Part shown: piece after piece, positions 9,746-18,568 of the stretch | How positions within the stretch are numbered: the stretch's first letter is position 1 | Layout of the letters: each line of letters begins with the position of its first letter | From: UBA10324 sp038326325 | GTDB lineage: Bacteria > Bacteroidota > Bacteroidia > Chitinophagales > UBA10324 | DNA: 64,000 nucleotides | Reading direction: 5' to 3' | Assembly: GCA_038326325.1 (NCBI GenBank) | Contig: JBBQJW010000004.1 | Coordinates: 124,001 to 188,000 of the forward strand | The notes under the pieces: generated by a model | What the model saw: the letters and a program-made list of their open reading frames with translations, nothing else | Told to the model about the DNA's origin: nothing | Databases searched by the model: none | Translations under genes and position numbers: made by a program

Positions 9746-9868
9746 TTATTCCTTCACAAATTTCTTCACTTTAGTTTCTCTGTTTATCAATTGAACTTTC
9801 AGAAAATAAATTCCTGAAATGAGTGCTTCCACATCGATGGTGACAGAAGTGTTGCAGTACAGTTCCGT
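9746..9868 (-). pseudogene. Orphan T9SS type A sorting-domain stub
   Basis: Read on the minus strand in the frame ending at the TAA at 9746-9748, this gives VTIDVEALISGIYFLKV followed by QLINRETKVKKFVKE and stop. That is a textbook end of a T9SS C-terminal sorting domain. There is an in-frame stop only about 40 codons upstream and no start codon, so it is the decayed 3' end of a lost cargo gene. It is closely similar at DNA level to the stub at 12236. Confidence 0.75.
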
Positions 9869-9893
9869 CTATAAGTCGTATTAATTGAATCAA

Positions 9894-9963
9894 CTCGGCG
9901 GCACGCCGAGCTGAACTGGGAGCCGAAACCTCAGAGTCCCAAAGCTTCGCAAGGGAGACTCTG
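9894..9963. repeat. GC-rich double hairpin element
   Basis: A GC-rich island sits in AT-rich surroundings between a T9SS stub and the T9SS cargo gene. It holds two perfect inverted repeats: CTCGGCG (9894-9900) with CGCCGAG (9904-9910), and CAGAGTC (9932-9938) with GACTCTG (9957-9963), the latter enclosing a smaller CTT/AAG stem. It looks like a small structured repeat inserted in the debris. An overlapping frame at 9771-10001 is not a real gene. Confidence 0.6.
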
Positions 9964-10012
9964 CGGGGACGGAAAAGCGCTGAGTATTTTTTCTTCAGCA
10001 CTTTTATATTTT

Positions 10013-12082
10013 TTAATGCTGAACAATTAATTTTTGTGTAACCGCCTGAGTTGGTGATGTAACAGTTATAAAGTAAATTCCATTTTGCAAATTCAATGTT
10101 TCAAATTTAAAATTCGAAGAAATAACCGCCATTGAACAGATCTCCTTTCCTGCAACATCGCAAACAACAAGTCTTGAATTTTTACTTAATGAATGCAAGC
10201 TGATTAAAATAGTTTGGTCTGCCGGATTTGGAAACAGAACAAATTTCCCTGAAACAGACAAATAATTTTCAACTCCCGAAAATGAATATGTTGAAATAGC
10301 ATCGTTTGTAACTATGGGGCTATTGAAATCGAAATAGATTGAAGCAGAATTGTGAATCAAAGTTGGATTAGTGAGATTGTTTTTAGTTTTAATTACATAT
10401 TGAATAAAACCATGACTGCCCGGCTCATCACTTAATGAATCAGGAAGGTTGATATTCGGAAAATTAAATTTCACAGTTCCATCCTGTAACACCTGTGTAA
10501 TGTTTGCATCACTTGCACTGATAACTTTTAAAGTGCTCCATTGAAGATTTGAATCCAATGTATCCTTAACTATAATATTGATTGCCGGCGCGCTACCTGT
10601 GTTTTGAAAATTAACTGTGTAAGTAAGCCATTCGGGGGTTTGCTCAAAACTTATCGGGGATACCTCCTTAGTATTAGGGTCTATTGAATTTACAACTGTG
10701 AAACAATGATCATAAACATTATTCGATAAATTATTATCAGTTCCTGTAGAAGCGTCAACAATTACCTGGAAACATACCTGGGAACCAATTGCAGCTCCGA
10801 TGTCGGTGTGCATTATAACAGCAAGAGCATTAGGTGTATTCAGTGTCAAAAAATCCGAAACATTCCATATAATCTGATTTCCTGTAACAGAACCGGGAAC
10901 AATGGAGCCGGATGCAGGACCAACATAAGTTACAGGGCCTGTAAAATTGACTGTTACAGTACCGCTTAATCCCGCCACCGAACAATCTACTCCACTGAAA
11001 AGTGAAACAAATCCTGACTTAAAATGAACTGTTGCATTTGTATTGGGCCTGAATAATCCGGCAGTTCGTTCAACGGCTACAGTACCAACATCATATCCCG
11101 GTTTGCAGACCACACTGAAATCGGAGAAATAATTAGTGGAATCGATAACGGAAAGCGAAGAAGTATCCATATTGCTAGAAGGACAATGAACATTAAAAGG
11201 GAGGAAGGAGGTATCCACTCTTGCAATGTAATTCCCTATTCCATTGTCGAAAGTAAATGCCCCTGAAGAAGTGGTATTAACTGATTGAATAAAATTTAAT
11301 GAATAATCGTACAAATCAACTGTTACACCTACCAAGCTCGGAGTACCGATAGGAGTTGCGCAATCGTTATCATCATCGTAAGTTACATGACCTGCAATAT
11401 CTGCCACATAATCACACGCATTTGCATTCATAATATTACAAATGGGCAGTGTGTCGACCATCAGAGGATTAGAAGTGTTAATAATCATTTGATTTGGTAA
11501 ACATTGAATGGCGGTACCGTAAATATAAAGTGTATTAATTTTTTGAATCGGAGGCATGCAGTGTAATCCGGGGTTATTAAATATCCAGCAGATGTCCAAT
11601 GAATCCGGTAAAGGAGGCAAGGCCGTAAGTTGATTATTACCGACAAGCAATTGTGTTAATGTTATTGGAATGGGAGGAATACTCTGCAATAAATTATTAT
11701 CGGCACTTAAAACTGTAAGCCCCTGAGGTAAGGGTGGAATAGTTGTAAGCAGATTATTATAAATATCCATACCCGTGAGATTTGGAGGAAATGCAGGTAT
11801 GGTAGTGAGATTGCAGCTAAAACATGACAACGAAGTAAGATTGATGAAATATTGAATTCCTTCCAGATTCGGAATATTATAACCAGAACAATTAATTGAT
11901 GTAACAGTTGGCAACACTGCGCAGGTAGTGTCCAATTGGGTTGTGCCTATCATGCACGATCCACAGCCAGCATGATTGATAAGCCAATTACCAAATGTTG
12001 AATTAACAGTTATGTACTGCCCGTTTGCATTCTGTTGAAGCAGAAGAGCAATAACAATTAACGGAAGTAGAATTTTTTTCAT
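10013..12082 (-). CDS. T9SS-secreted leucine-rich-like surface protein
   Basis: This 689-residue exported protein begins with a signal peptide (cleavage near NANGQ, residue 21). Residues about 55-200 hold short leucine-rich-type repeats built on L-x-x-IPPLP and ALPPLP units. An SdrD B-like/CNA-like domain follows (about 215-290, IAGHVTYDDDNDC...GVTVDLYD). Next is a DUF11/DUF7619-type domain (about 460-600, beginning SIDPNTKEV and ending SASIYFDFNSPIVTNDA). The last 75 residues form a T9SS type A sorting domain (FVLFPNPADQTILIS ... NGIYFITVTSP). It should be exported through Sec and T9SS and anchored at or released from the surface. Confidence 0.88.
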   Translation of the reverse strand: MKKILLPLIVIALLLQQNANGQYITVNSTFGNWLINHAGCGSCMIGTTQLDTTCAVLPTVTSINCSGYNIPNLEGIQYFINLTSLSCFSCNLTTIPAFPPNLTGMDIYNNLLTTIPPLPQGLTVLSADNNLLQSIPPIPITLTQLLVGNNQLTALPPLPDSLDICWIFNNPGLHCMPPIQKINTLYIYGTAIQCLPNQMIINTSNPLMVDTLPICNIMNANACDYVADIAGHVTYDDDNDCATPIGTPSLVGVTVDLYDYSLNFIQSVNTTSSGAFTFDNGIGNYIARVDTSFLPFNVHCPSSNMDTSSLSVIDSTNYFSDFSVVCKPGYDVGTVAVERTAGLFRPNTNATVHFKSGFVSLFSGVDCSVAGLSGTVTVNFTGPVTYVGPASGSIVPGSVTGNQIIWNVSDFLTLNTPNALAVIMHTDIGAAIGSQVCFQVIVDASTGTDNNLSNNVYDHCFTVVNSIDPNTKEVSPISFEQTPEWLTYTVNFQNTGSAPAINIIVKDTLDSNLQWSTLKVISASDANITQVLQDGTVKFNFPNINLPDSLSDEPGSHGFIQYVIKTKNNLTNPTLIHNSASIYFDFNSPIVTNDAISTYSFSGVENYLSVSGKFVLFPNPADQTILISLHSLSKNSRLVVCDVAGKEICSMAVISSNFKFETLNLQNGIYFITVTSPTQAVTQKLIVQH

Positions 12083-12098
12083 GTGGTTTTAGTTTGTT

Positions 12099-12106
12099 CA
12101 AACCTA
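12099..12106 (-). promoter_or_regulatory. -7 element of the T9SS cargo gene
   Basis: On the minus strand this reads TAGGTTTG, a match to TAnnTTTG, 17 bp before the ATG at 12082. No convincing TTG was found at the -33 distance. Confidence 0.4.
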
Positions 12107-12235
12107 ATACTAAAATATTTATATATCTCATAATGGTTTTTTTAGGAGTTGAACCGGAGAATATGAAATAATTTCTATGCTCACTTTTTTGTGATTAAAA
12201 AAAATACCTCCTGAAACAAGATGATTCGGGTTGAT

Positions 12236-12395
12236 TTATTCCTTCACAAATTTTCTCAATTCAGTTTCTCCGTTTATTAGTTGAACTTTCAGAAAATAAA
12301 TTCCTGAAGTAAACGCTTCCACATTAATGTTGAAAGATTGCTTCACTCCGATGATTACATCAGTTTCGCAATGACAGTGCTTTTGGAATACTGTT
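12236..12395 (-). pseudogene. Orphan T9SS type A sorting-domain stub
   Basis: On the minus strand, ending at the TAA at 12236-12238, the frame reads VKQSFNINVEAFTSGIYFL, then KVQLINGETELRKFVKE and stop. This is the end of a T9SS sorting domain without a start codon or the rest of a gene. It abuts the 3' end of gcvP in a different frame. It is a near copy of the stub at 9746. The rest of the gap 12107-12235 is AT-rich and shows nothing I can name. Confidence 0.75.
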
Positions 12396-12398
12396 ACA

Positions 12399-15245
12399 CT
12401 AACTCACCACTTCTTCCATATAACTTTCTATCGGAGGGCAAACACAAATTAAATTACGGTCGCCGACCGTGTTGTTGATGCGAGATACTGAAGGCCAGAA
12501 TTTATTTTTTGTAACAAATGCGAGAGGGAATGCGGCGCGTGTACGAGAGTAAGGATGATTCCATTCGTCAGCGGTAACCACTTCGGCGGTGTGCGGTGCA
12601 TTGTGTAACAGATTGTTGTCTTTGTCGGCAGTGCCATCAGCAATTTCCAGAATTTCTTTTTTGATGGAGAGCAGCGCGTGGCAGAATTTATCCAACTCGG
12701 CTTTGTCTTCGCTCTCTGTTGGCTCAATCATCATGGTGCCGGCAACGGGAAATGAAACAGTGGGCGCGTGAAAACCATAATCCATTAGTCGCTTCGCCAC
12801 ATCTTCCACTTCGACTCCGAACTTTTTATACTCGCGCATGTCAACAATCATTTCGTGCGCACAGCGACCGTTGTCACCCTGGTATAAAATGGAATATTCT
12901 TTTTCGAGACGGCTCTTGATATAATTCGCGTTGAGAATTGCATAGCGTGTTGCATCGACGCAACCATCGGCTCCCAACATGCGGATGTAACCATAAGAGA
13001 TAAGCAGAATGGATGCGCTGCCCCACGGCGCAGAACTTACGGAGTGAATGGATTTTTCGCCTCCCGTTTTTACAAGCGCATGACCGGGGAGATACGGCGC
13101 GAGTTTTTTATTCACGCAAATGGGCCCCATGCCGGGACCACCACCACCGTGCGGAATGGCGAAAGTTTTATGCAGGTTGATGTGATTGACATCAGCGCCA
13201 ATCGCAGCAGGAGAAGTCAATCCCACCTGCGCATTCATGTTCGCGCCATCCATGTAAACGAGTCCGCCGTATGTGTGCACGATGTCGCAGATTTCTTTTA
13301 TGCCTTCTTCGAACACACCGTGCGTGGAAGGATATGTAACCATGAGACACGCTAAATCATTTTTATGTTCTTCAGCGTGGCGCTTTAAATCGGCGATGTC
13401 AATATTTCCTTTTTCGTCGCACTTGGTTACAACCACTTTCATTCCGGCGAGCACTGCACTTGCAGGATTTGTTCCATGAGCGGAAGAAGGAATGAGTGCC
13501 ACATTGCGATGACCTTCGTTGCGGTCTTTGTGATAAGCCATGATAACAAGCAGCCCCGCATACTCGCCCTGCGCACCTGAGTTTGGTTGCAGCGAACACG
13601 CATCGAAACCTGTGATGGCGCATAAATAATTTTCGAGTTCGGAAATTATCTGCGCATATCCTTCGGTCTGATTTGCGGGAGCGAACGGATGAATGGAAGA
13701 AAACTCTGGCCAGCTCACCGGAATCATTTCACTCGCAGCGTTGAGTTTCATGGTGCAACTTCCCAATGAAATCATGCTCGTGTTTAGCGAGAGGTCTTTG
13801 TTTTCCAACTGCTTTAAGTAACGCATCATTTGTGATTCGGAACGATGGCGGTTGAAAACAGGATGTGTTAAATACTCGGTGTTGCGCTGAAGTGTAACAG
13901 GAATATTTTTTAAGTCAGAAAGTTTTGTTGCAGTTGCTGTTGGAGAAAATATTTTAAGAATATCATTCACATCATTTTCAGAAGTTGTTTCATCAAGAGA
14001 AATACTAAGATGAGTTTTATCAATGATGCGGAAATTGATTCCGGATTTTTCAGCCGCAATTTTTATTGCCTTTGTATCTGCAACCTGAATATGAAGTGTG
14101 TCGAAGAAATTTTTATTCAGAACTGTTACACCTGAAATTTTTGAAATTGAATCAGCTAAAGATTGTGCAAGTGCAGAAATTTTTGTTGCGATGTTTTTTA
14201 ATCCTTCCGCTCCATGATAAATGGCATAAGCAGCCGCCATGTTTGCAAGCAGCGCCTGTGCCGTGCAAATGTTTGAAGTTGCTTTCTCGCGACGAATGTG
14301 TTGCTCGCGGGTTTGCAAACTCATGCGGTATGCTGAACGACCTTGTGCGTCAACTGATACACCAATAATGCGACCGGGCATTAATCTTTTGTATTCGTCT
14401 TTCGCAGCGAAGAATGCAGCGTGTGGTCCGCCGTATCCGAGTGGAACTCCAAATCGTTGCGCTGAACCAACAGCTACATCGGCACCGAGTTCGCCGGGAG
14501 ATTTTAAAAGAGTAAGTGCGAGAAGGTCTGTCGCCATCACAACTCTCACTCCGCTCTTAATTGCATCTTCAATCAGTGAAGAAAAATCTGTTACACTTCC
14601 AACCGCATCGGGATATTGAACGATGCAGCCAAAAACATTTTCAGTGAATTGAAATTTATCTGCACTGGAAATTTTTAATTCAATTCCAACAGGCAATGCA
14701 CGCGTTTTTAAAATGTCTATTGTCTGGGGAAAACAATTTTCATCAACCAGAAAAACATTTTTGGTTTCTTCTTTCCCATTTCCATGAAATAATAATGACA
14801 TGGCTTCAGCTGCGGCAGTTCCTTCATCCAATAAAGAAGCATTGCTTACAGGCAGTCCTGTCAAGTCGGAAACCATTGTCTGATAATTCAGCAACATCTC
14901 CAATCTCCCTTGAGCAATTTCTGCCTGGTAAGGAGTGTACTGCGTGTACCATCCCGGATTTTCAAAAATGTTTCGAAGAATGACTGAAGGTATAACAGTA
15001 TTGTAATATCCTAAACCAATGTAGGTTCGGAACACTTTATTCTTCGAAGCAATTTGTCTCATCATCTCCAGGTATTCAAATTCGTTTTGCGCTTCAGGAA
15101 GATTTAATTTTTTATTGGTAAGAATGGAAGCCGGAATAGTTTCTTTAATCAATTGTTCGAGTGATGATGCGTTGATTTCGCTGAGCATCTCGTTGGTTTC
15201 ATTCTGATTCGGGCCTATGTGGCGAGGCGAAAAATTGCTTGACAT
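12399..15245 (-). CDS. gcvP: Glycine dehydrogenase (decarboxylating), P-protein
   Basis: This is the 948-residue, single-chain (P1+P2 fused) PLP enzyme of the glycine cleavage system. It decarboxylates glycine and passes the aminomethyl group to lipoyl-GcvH. The N-terminus RHIGPN is the family hallmark. The PLP lysine is in NLHKTFAIPHGGGGPG in the C-terminal half, and SCTMKLN and QPNSGAQGEYAG are also present. The length is typical. I start at the ATG at 15245 (MSSNFSPRHIGP). A predicted TAcaTTTG promoter lies 30-40 bp upstream. Confidence 0.96.
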   Translation of the reverse strand: MSSNFSPRHIGPNQNETNEMLSEINASSLEQLIKETIPASILTNKKLNLPEAQNEFEYLEMMRQIASKNKVFRTYIGLGYYNTVIPSVILRNIFENPGWYTQYTPYQAEIAQGRLEMLLNYQTMVSDLTGLPVSNASLLDEGTAAAEAMSLLFHGNGKEETKNVFLVDENCFPQTIDILKTRALPVGIELKISSADKFQFTENVFGCIVQYPDAVGSVTDFSSLIEDAIKSGVRVVMATDLLALTLLKSPGELGADVAVGSAQRFGVPLGYGGPHAAFFAAKDEYKRLMPGRIIGVSVDAQGRSAYRMSLQTREQHIRREKATSNICTAQALLANMAAAYAIYHGAEGLKNIATKISALAQSLADSISKISGVTVLNKNFFDTLHIQVADTKAIKIAAEKSGINFRIIDKTHLSISLDETTSENDVNDILKIFSPTATATKLSDLKNIPVTLQRNTEYLTHPVFNRHRSESQMMRYLKQLENKDLSLNTSMISLGSCTMKLNAASEMIPVSWPEFSSIHPFAPANQTEGYAQIISELENYLCAITGFDACSLQPNSGAQGEYAGLLVIMAYHKDRNEGHRNVALIPSSAHGTNPASAVLAGMKVVVTKCDEKGNIDIADLKRHAEEHKNDLACLMVTYPSTHGVFEEGIKEICDIVHTYGGLVYMDGANMNAQVGLTSPAAIGADVNHINLHKTFAIPHGGGGPGMGPICVNKKLAPYLPGHALVKTGGEKSIHSVSSAPWGSASILLISYGYIRMLGADGCVDATRYAILNANYIKSRLEKEYSILYQGDNGRCAHEMIVDMREYKKFGVEVEDVAKRLMDYGFHAPTVSFPVAGTMMIEPTESEDKAELDKFCHALLSIKKEILEIADGTADKDNNLLHNAPHTAEVVTADEWNHPYSRTRAAFPLAFVTKNKFWPSVSRINNTVGDRNLICVCPPIESYMEEVVS

Positions 15246-15275
15246 ATCTATGAAAAAGATTTTAAAAAGAGGCGG

Positions 15276-15309
15276 CAAATGTAAATGACAAATGACAATT
15301 TCAGGACAA
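15276..15309 (-). promoter_or_regulatory. Predicted gcvP promoter
   Basis: On the minus strand TTG (15309-15307) and TACATTTG (15283-15276) are separated by 23 nt, close to the Bacteroidota consensus. This is correctly placed upstream of the start at 15245 and supports that start over the longer frame beginning at 15278. Confidence 0.5.
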
Positions 15310-15426
15310 TAGAAAAAGTAAAGTGCCGTTATTCACAACACTTAAACATACCATTTGTTAAAAAGGGAAAGAATTGTGATTACTTTTAATCCAGTCATAG
15401 TTACTTTTCAAAAAAAATACTAACCC

Positions 15427-16002
15427 ATGTTTCGTGATTACTGTAAAGTTTTAGGTATCGAGCACGATGCCAGCGATATGCAAATCAAGAAGGCATTCAG
15501 AAACAAAGCAAAAGAAACTCATCCTGAATTTAATTCAGCTTCGGATGCTGAACAGCAATTCATCACTGTGAATGAAGCTTATGATATTCTCATTCATCAT
15601 AAAACCAGAGAGTTATTTGAAGAGGATTTAAATACTTATCATAACCCCGAATCTTATCCTCCATTTAAGCATTGGATTGTTGTTGCGCGTGAAAGAGCTA
15701 CGGTTCATGCCCGCCTTCCTTACAAAGATTTTACAAGAACAAAATTTTATCAGAGTACACATACCTCTCCATACTTGTTATTTATTGCCGAAATGTTGGC
15801 GGCTATTGTTTTAATTATTATTCCCTACTTCTTAATGGTAGGGGATCAAAACAGGCTCATAGGGGTTTTCTCATTATTCGTTGCATTGCCCGCAGGAATT
15901 TTTATGCTCGTGAATGCACTCTCCGGTATTTCTTCTACTAAAAAGTTTAAAGCTCCTGAAAAGGCAACAAAGAAATCAGGAGTACATGCACAGAAATCCT
16001 GA
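15427..16002 (+). CDS. J-domain membrane protein (HPE variant)
   Basis: The first 70 of 191 residues form a DnaJ-type J domain (RDYCKVLGIEHDAS, then helix II, and a helix III with FITVNEAYDILIHHKTRELFEEDL). The J-domain loop reads HPE (residues 32-34), not the HPD that is normally needed to stimulate DnaK ATPase. After a basic linker come two TM segments (about 116-138 and 143-165). There are no Gly/Phe or zinc-finger regions, so it is not DnaJ itself. It may be a membrane-tethered co-chaperone or a J-like protein with altered activity. Confidence 0.75.
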   Translation: MFRDYCKVLGIEHDASDMQIKKAFRNKAKETHPEFNSASDAEQQFITVNEAYDILIHHKTRELFEEDLNTYHNPESYPPFKHWIVVARERATVHARLPYKDFTRTKFYQSTHTSPYLLFIAEMLAAIVLIIIPYFLMVGDQNRLIGVFSLFVALPAGIFMLVNALSGISSTKKFKAPEKATKKSGVHAQKS

Positions 16003-16059
16003 TAAGATTTTGTTTTACTAATCGCTTGCGGATACATTTACCGCAACAAGAATTTTCGA

Positions 16060-16707
16060 ATGACATTTAAAAGAGTAATTACACTCTTCCTCATACTATT
16101 TTTTATCTCAACATTCTTAACACGGGCACAGGACCGAAAAATTATTCAGTTCAGTGGGGTGCTTTACTCTGGTGATACATCTCATCTCGAAATCCCATTC
16201 GCCACAGTATTTGATTACTCAACCGGAAATTTTACCATCAGCAACTTCACCGGCTTCTTCAGCATTGTGGGATATGAAGGTGATACAGTTTACCTTTCAA
16301 CCATTGGATTTAAAACGAGAGAGGTAATTATTCCATCAGGCAACGAGACTGATAAATATGTTGCAAACTTTTTTTTAGAACCAACTTTTTATATGTTGCC
16401 TGAAGCAATTGTTTATCCATGGGGTTCGCGCGATCAGTTTCCGTATGCGTTTGTTCATACGAATATTCCGGATGATGATTTAGAACGCGCTAGAAAAAAT
16501 CTGAATCCTGATTACCTGAGAGAACTTGCTTTATCGCAGGGTGCTGATGCAAATATTAATGCACGAATGGTGATGAATAATTATTCGCAGACTTTGTATT
16601 ACTACGGACAAGCACACCCTATAAGTTTATTAAATGCTTTCGCGTGGGGGCAATTTATTAAAGACTTGAAGGAAGGAAAGTATAAGAATCCAAATAAGAA
16701 AAAATAA
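16060..16707 (+). CDS. Secreted CarboxypepD_reg-like domain protein
   Basis: This 215-residue protein has a signal peptide (cleavage near TRAQ, residue 24). An Ig-like carboxypeptidase-regulatory domain follows (about 28-110): FSGVLYSGD, IPFATVFDYSTGNFTISNFTGFFSI, YEGDTVYLSTIGFK. This domain is often found at the N-terminus of TonB receptors, but here it stands alone. It is followed by a polar tail with a basic end (KNPNKKK). It ends at the base before the convergent def gene. The function is unknown; it is probably a periplasmic or outer-membrane-associated protein. Confidence 0.75.
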   Translation: MTFKRVITLFLILFFISTFLTRAQDRKIIQFSGVLYSGDTSHLEIPFATVFDYSTGNFTISNFTGFFSIVGYEGDTVYLSTIGFKTREVIIPSGNETDKYVANFFLEPTFYMLPEAIVYPWGSRDQFPYAFVHTNIPDDDLERARKNLNPDYLRELALSQGADANINARMVMNNYSQTLYYYGQAHPISLLNAFAWGQFIKDLKEGKYKNPNKKK

Positions 16708-17295
16708 TTATTTCTTCGGAAATTTCATTTTGTAATCCACCTTCACATCGCCCTTCGAAATTTTTTCGAGTTTATTTTTCAGTAATCTTTTTTTTAGCGG
16801 CTTTAATAAATCAGTGAAAAGAATTCCTTCAATGTGATCATACTCGTGCTGTATTACTCTTCCTGTTAAGCCTGCATACAATTCGCGATGCGGTTTAAAA
16901 TTTTCATCAAGGTATTCAATATCAATTTCATCGGGTCGTAAAACATCTTCACGAATGTTCGGGATGCTTAAGCAACCTTCGTTGTAATACCATTCTTCAC
17001 CCGAGCGCGAATGAATTTTTGCATTGATGAAAACTTTTTTTACACCAACCTCGCCCTTGAAATCGTTTTCATCATCATCCTGCTCTTCTAATTTTTTAAG
17101 AATTATTTCACTGTCAACAATAAATAAACGAATAGGTAAACCAATTTGAGGTGCTGCTAAACCAATACCCGTTGCATTATTCATCGTGTCCCACATATTC
17201 GAAATTATAGTTTCGAGGTTGGGATATTTAGCATCTATGTCAGTGCCTCTCTTTCGTAAAGTTGTATCGCCGTATGCGATAATTGGTAGAATCAT
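16708..17295 (-). CDS. def: Peptide deformylase
   Basis: This 195-residue metallo-enzyme removes the formyl group from the initiator methionine of new proteins. All three signature motifs are present: GIGLAAPQIG, EGCLSIP and the metal-binding HEYDHIEG. An insertion rich in D/E (EEQDDDENDF) between motifs 1 and 2 is common in Bacteroidota forms. The start overlaps the end of ruvX by 4 bp, so the two are translationally coupled within the cluster 16708-20828. Confidence 0.95.
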   Translation of the reverse strand: MILPIIAYGDTTLRKRGTDIDAKYPNLETIISNMWDTMNNATGIGLAAPQIGLPIRLFIVDSEIILKKLEEQDDDENDFKGEVGVKKVFINAKIHSRSGEEWYYNEGCLSIPNIREDVLRPDEIDIEYLDENFKPHRELYAGLTGRVIQHEYDHIEGILFTDLLKPLKKRLLKNKLEKISKGDVKVDYKMKFPKK

Positions 17296-17708
17296 TTCGG
17301 GTAGGTGTCAAGAAAGGTTTGCAAAATAATAGCTGCGCTCACTTTATCAACCAATTCTTTATTTCTGCGTTTCATTTTTCCAATTCCACTCTGAAGAATT
17401 AATGCGGAGGCCATTTTAGAAGTGAATCGTTCATCTACTTTGTGAACCGGAATTAATGGAAATTCTTTCTGTAACAGTTCAATGAAGGCATTCACTTTAG
17501 GAGTCAATGCGTTCGCTTCGTTACGCAAAGTTTTTGGATCGCCGATAACAAATACTTCAATAGGTTCTTTTGAACAATAATCTTTCAGAAATTTCATTGC
17601 TTCATGTGTGGCAACTGTTGTGAGCGATGACGAAATAATTTTTGATAAATCTGTTACAGCTATTCCCACTCTCTTTTCTCCATAATCAATTCCCAGCAAT
17701 CTTCCCAT
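17292..17708 (-). CDS. ruvX: YqgF/RuvX family putative pre-16S rRNA nuclease
   Basis: This 138-residue RNase H-like protein is of the YqgF/RuvX family. It is thought to finish the 5' end of 16S rRNA and was earlier proposed as a Holliday-junction resolvase. The motifs LLGIDYGEKRVGIAVTD (residues 4-20) and VDERFTSKMA (about 97-106) contain the expected catalytic acidic residues. It overlaps def at one end and abuts the prenyltransferase at the other, consistent with one transcript. Confidence 0.9.
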   Translation of the reverse strand: MGRLLGIDYGEKRVGIAVTDLSKIISSSLTTVATHEAMKFLKDYCSKEPIEVFVIGDPKTLRNEANALTPKVNAFIELLQKEFPLIPVHKVDERFTSKMASALILQSGIGKMKRRNKELVDKVSAAIILQTFLDTYPK

Positions 17709-18565
17709 TATGATTTCAGATATAAATCGGTGAGTACAAAAATGGAGAATACAATACTTGCTATTCCATTGGTAGTAGCAAAAGCTAAATTAACTTTACT
17801 TAAATCTTCAGGTTTCACTAATTTCTGTTGATAGGTGAGTAGTAGAATAAAAATGGAAGCGCCAATCCAATAGCTCAAACCAAAGTTACCGAATAATCCG
17901 GCACAAATAATTATGGAGGCAGAAATGAAGTGTAACACTCTGGAGAAATTGAGCGCGTTTCTCTTTCCTAACCACACAGGAATACTGAATAGTTTTTCCT
18001 GACGGTCAAATTCCTCATCCTGCAAAGCATAAATAATATCGAAACCGGAAACCCAACTCATTACTACAAAAGAAAAAAGCAATGGAAGAAAACTGAACTC
18101 GCCTGTTACAGAAAGGTAAGCTCCAATTGGTGCAAGTGATAATCCAAGCCCGAGAAACAAATGAGCAAGTGAAGTAAATCGTTTGGTGTAACTGTATCCA
18201 AGTACAACAATGAGGGCAATTGGTGAGAGTTGAAAACACAATGGATTAATAAACCATGTGAGTGTTACAAACAGCAATGAAAAGAAAATCACAAATACAA
18301 ATGCTGATGAAGTTGAAATTTTTCCTGCAGGAATTTCTCTGTTTGCCGTGCGTGGATTTTTTGCATCAATCTTTCTATCCGCAAAACGATTGAATCCCAT
18401 CGCGGCACTTCTTGCACAAATCATACACCCGATAACTAATAAAAATGTTTTCCAACTGAAAGAATATTCTTCGTGAGAGATGGCTAAAAAATATCCAATC
18501 AATGCGAAGGGAAGTGCAAACACCGTGTGGCTGAATTTTATAAACGAAAAATATTTTTTCATCAA
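17708..18565 (-). CDS. ubiA: UbiA family prenyltransferase (possibly MqnP)
   Basis: This 285-residue integral membrane protein has about eight TM segments and the two Asp-rich motifs of aromatic prenyltransferases: NRFADRKIDAKNPRTANREIP and ALQDEEFDRQEK. These attach a polyprenyl chain to an aromatic acid for quinone synthesis. Bacteroidota make menaquinone rather than ubiquinone. The motif form (NR-ADR-ID, NPRTANRE) resembles MqnP of the futalosine route, which I infer as the likely role. It is co-directional with ruvX and the DUF1573 gene. Confidence 0.85.
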   Translation of the reverse strand: MMKKYFSFIKFSHTVFALPFALIGYFLAISHEEYSFSWKTFLLVIGCMICARSAAMGFNRFADRKIDAKNPRTANREIPAGKISTSSAFVFVIFFSLLFVTLTWFINPLCFQLSPIALIVVLGYSYTKRFTSLAHLFLGLGLSLAPIGAYLSVTGEFSFLPLLFSFVVMSWVSGFDIIYALQDEEFDRQEKLFSIPVWLGKRNALNFSRVLHFISASIIICAGLFGNFGLSYWIGASIFILLLTYQQKLVKPEDLSKVNLAFATTNGIASIVFSIFVLTDLYLKS

Positions 18566-18568
18566 TGA

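Noticed and set aside
9771..10001. A 76-codon frame on the minus strand
   Set aside because: It runs through the T9SS stub in the wrong frame and through the hairpin element; no family resemblance.
13044..13479. Plus-strand frames within gcvP
   Set aside because: GC-rich antisense shadows of a well-conserved gene.
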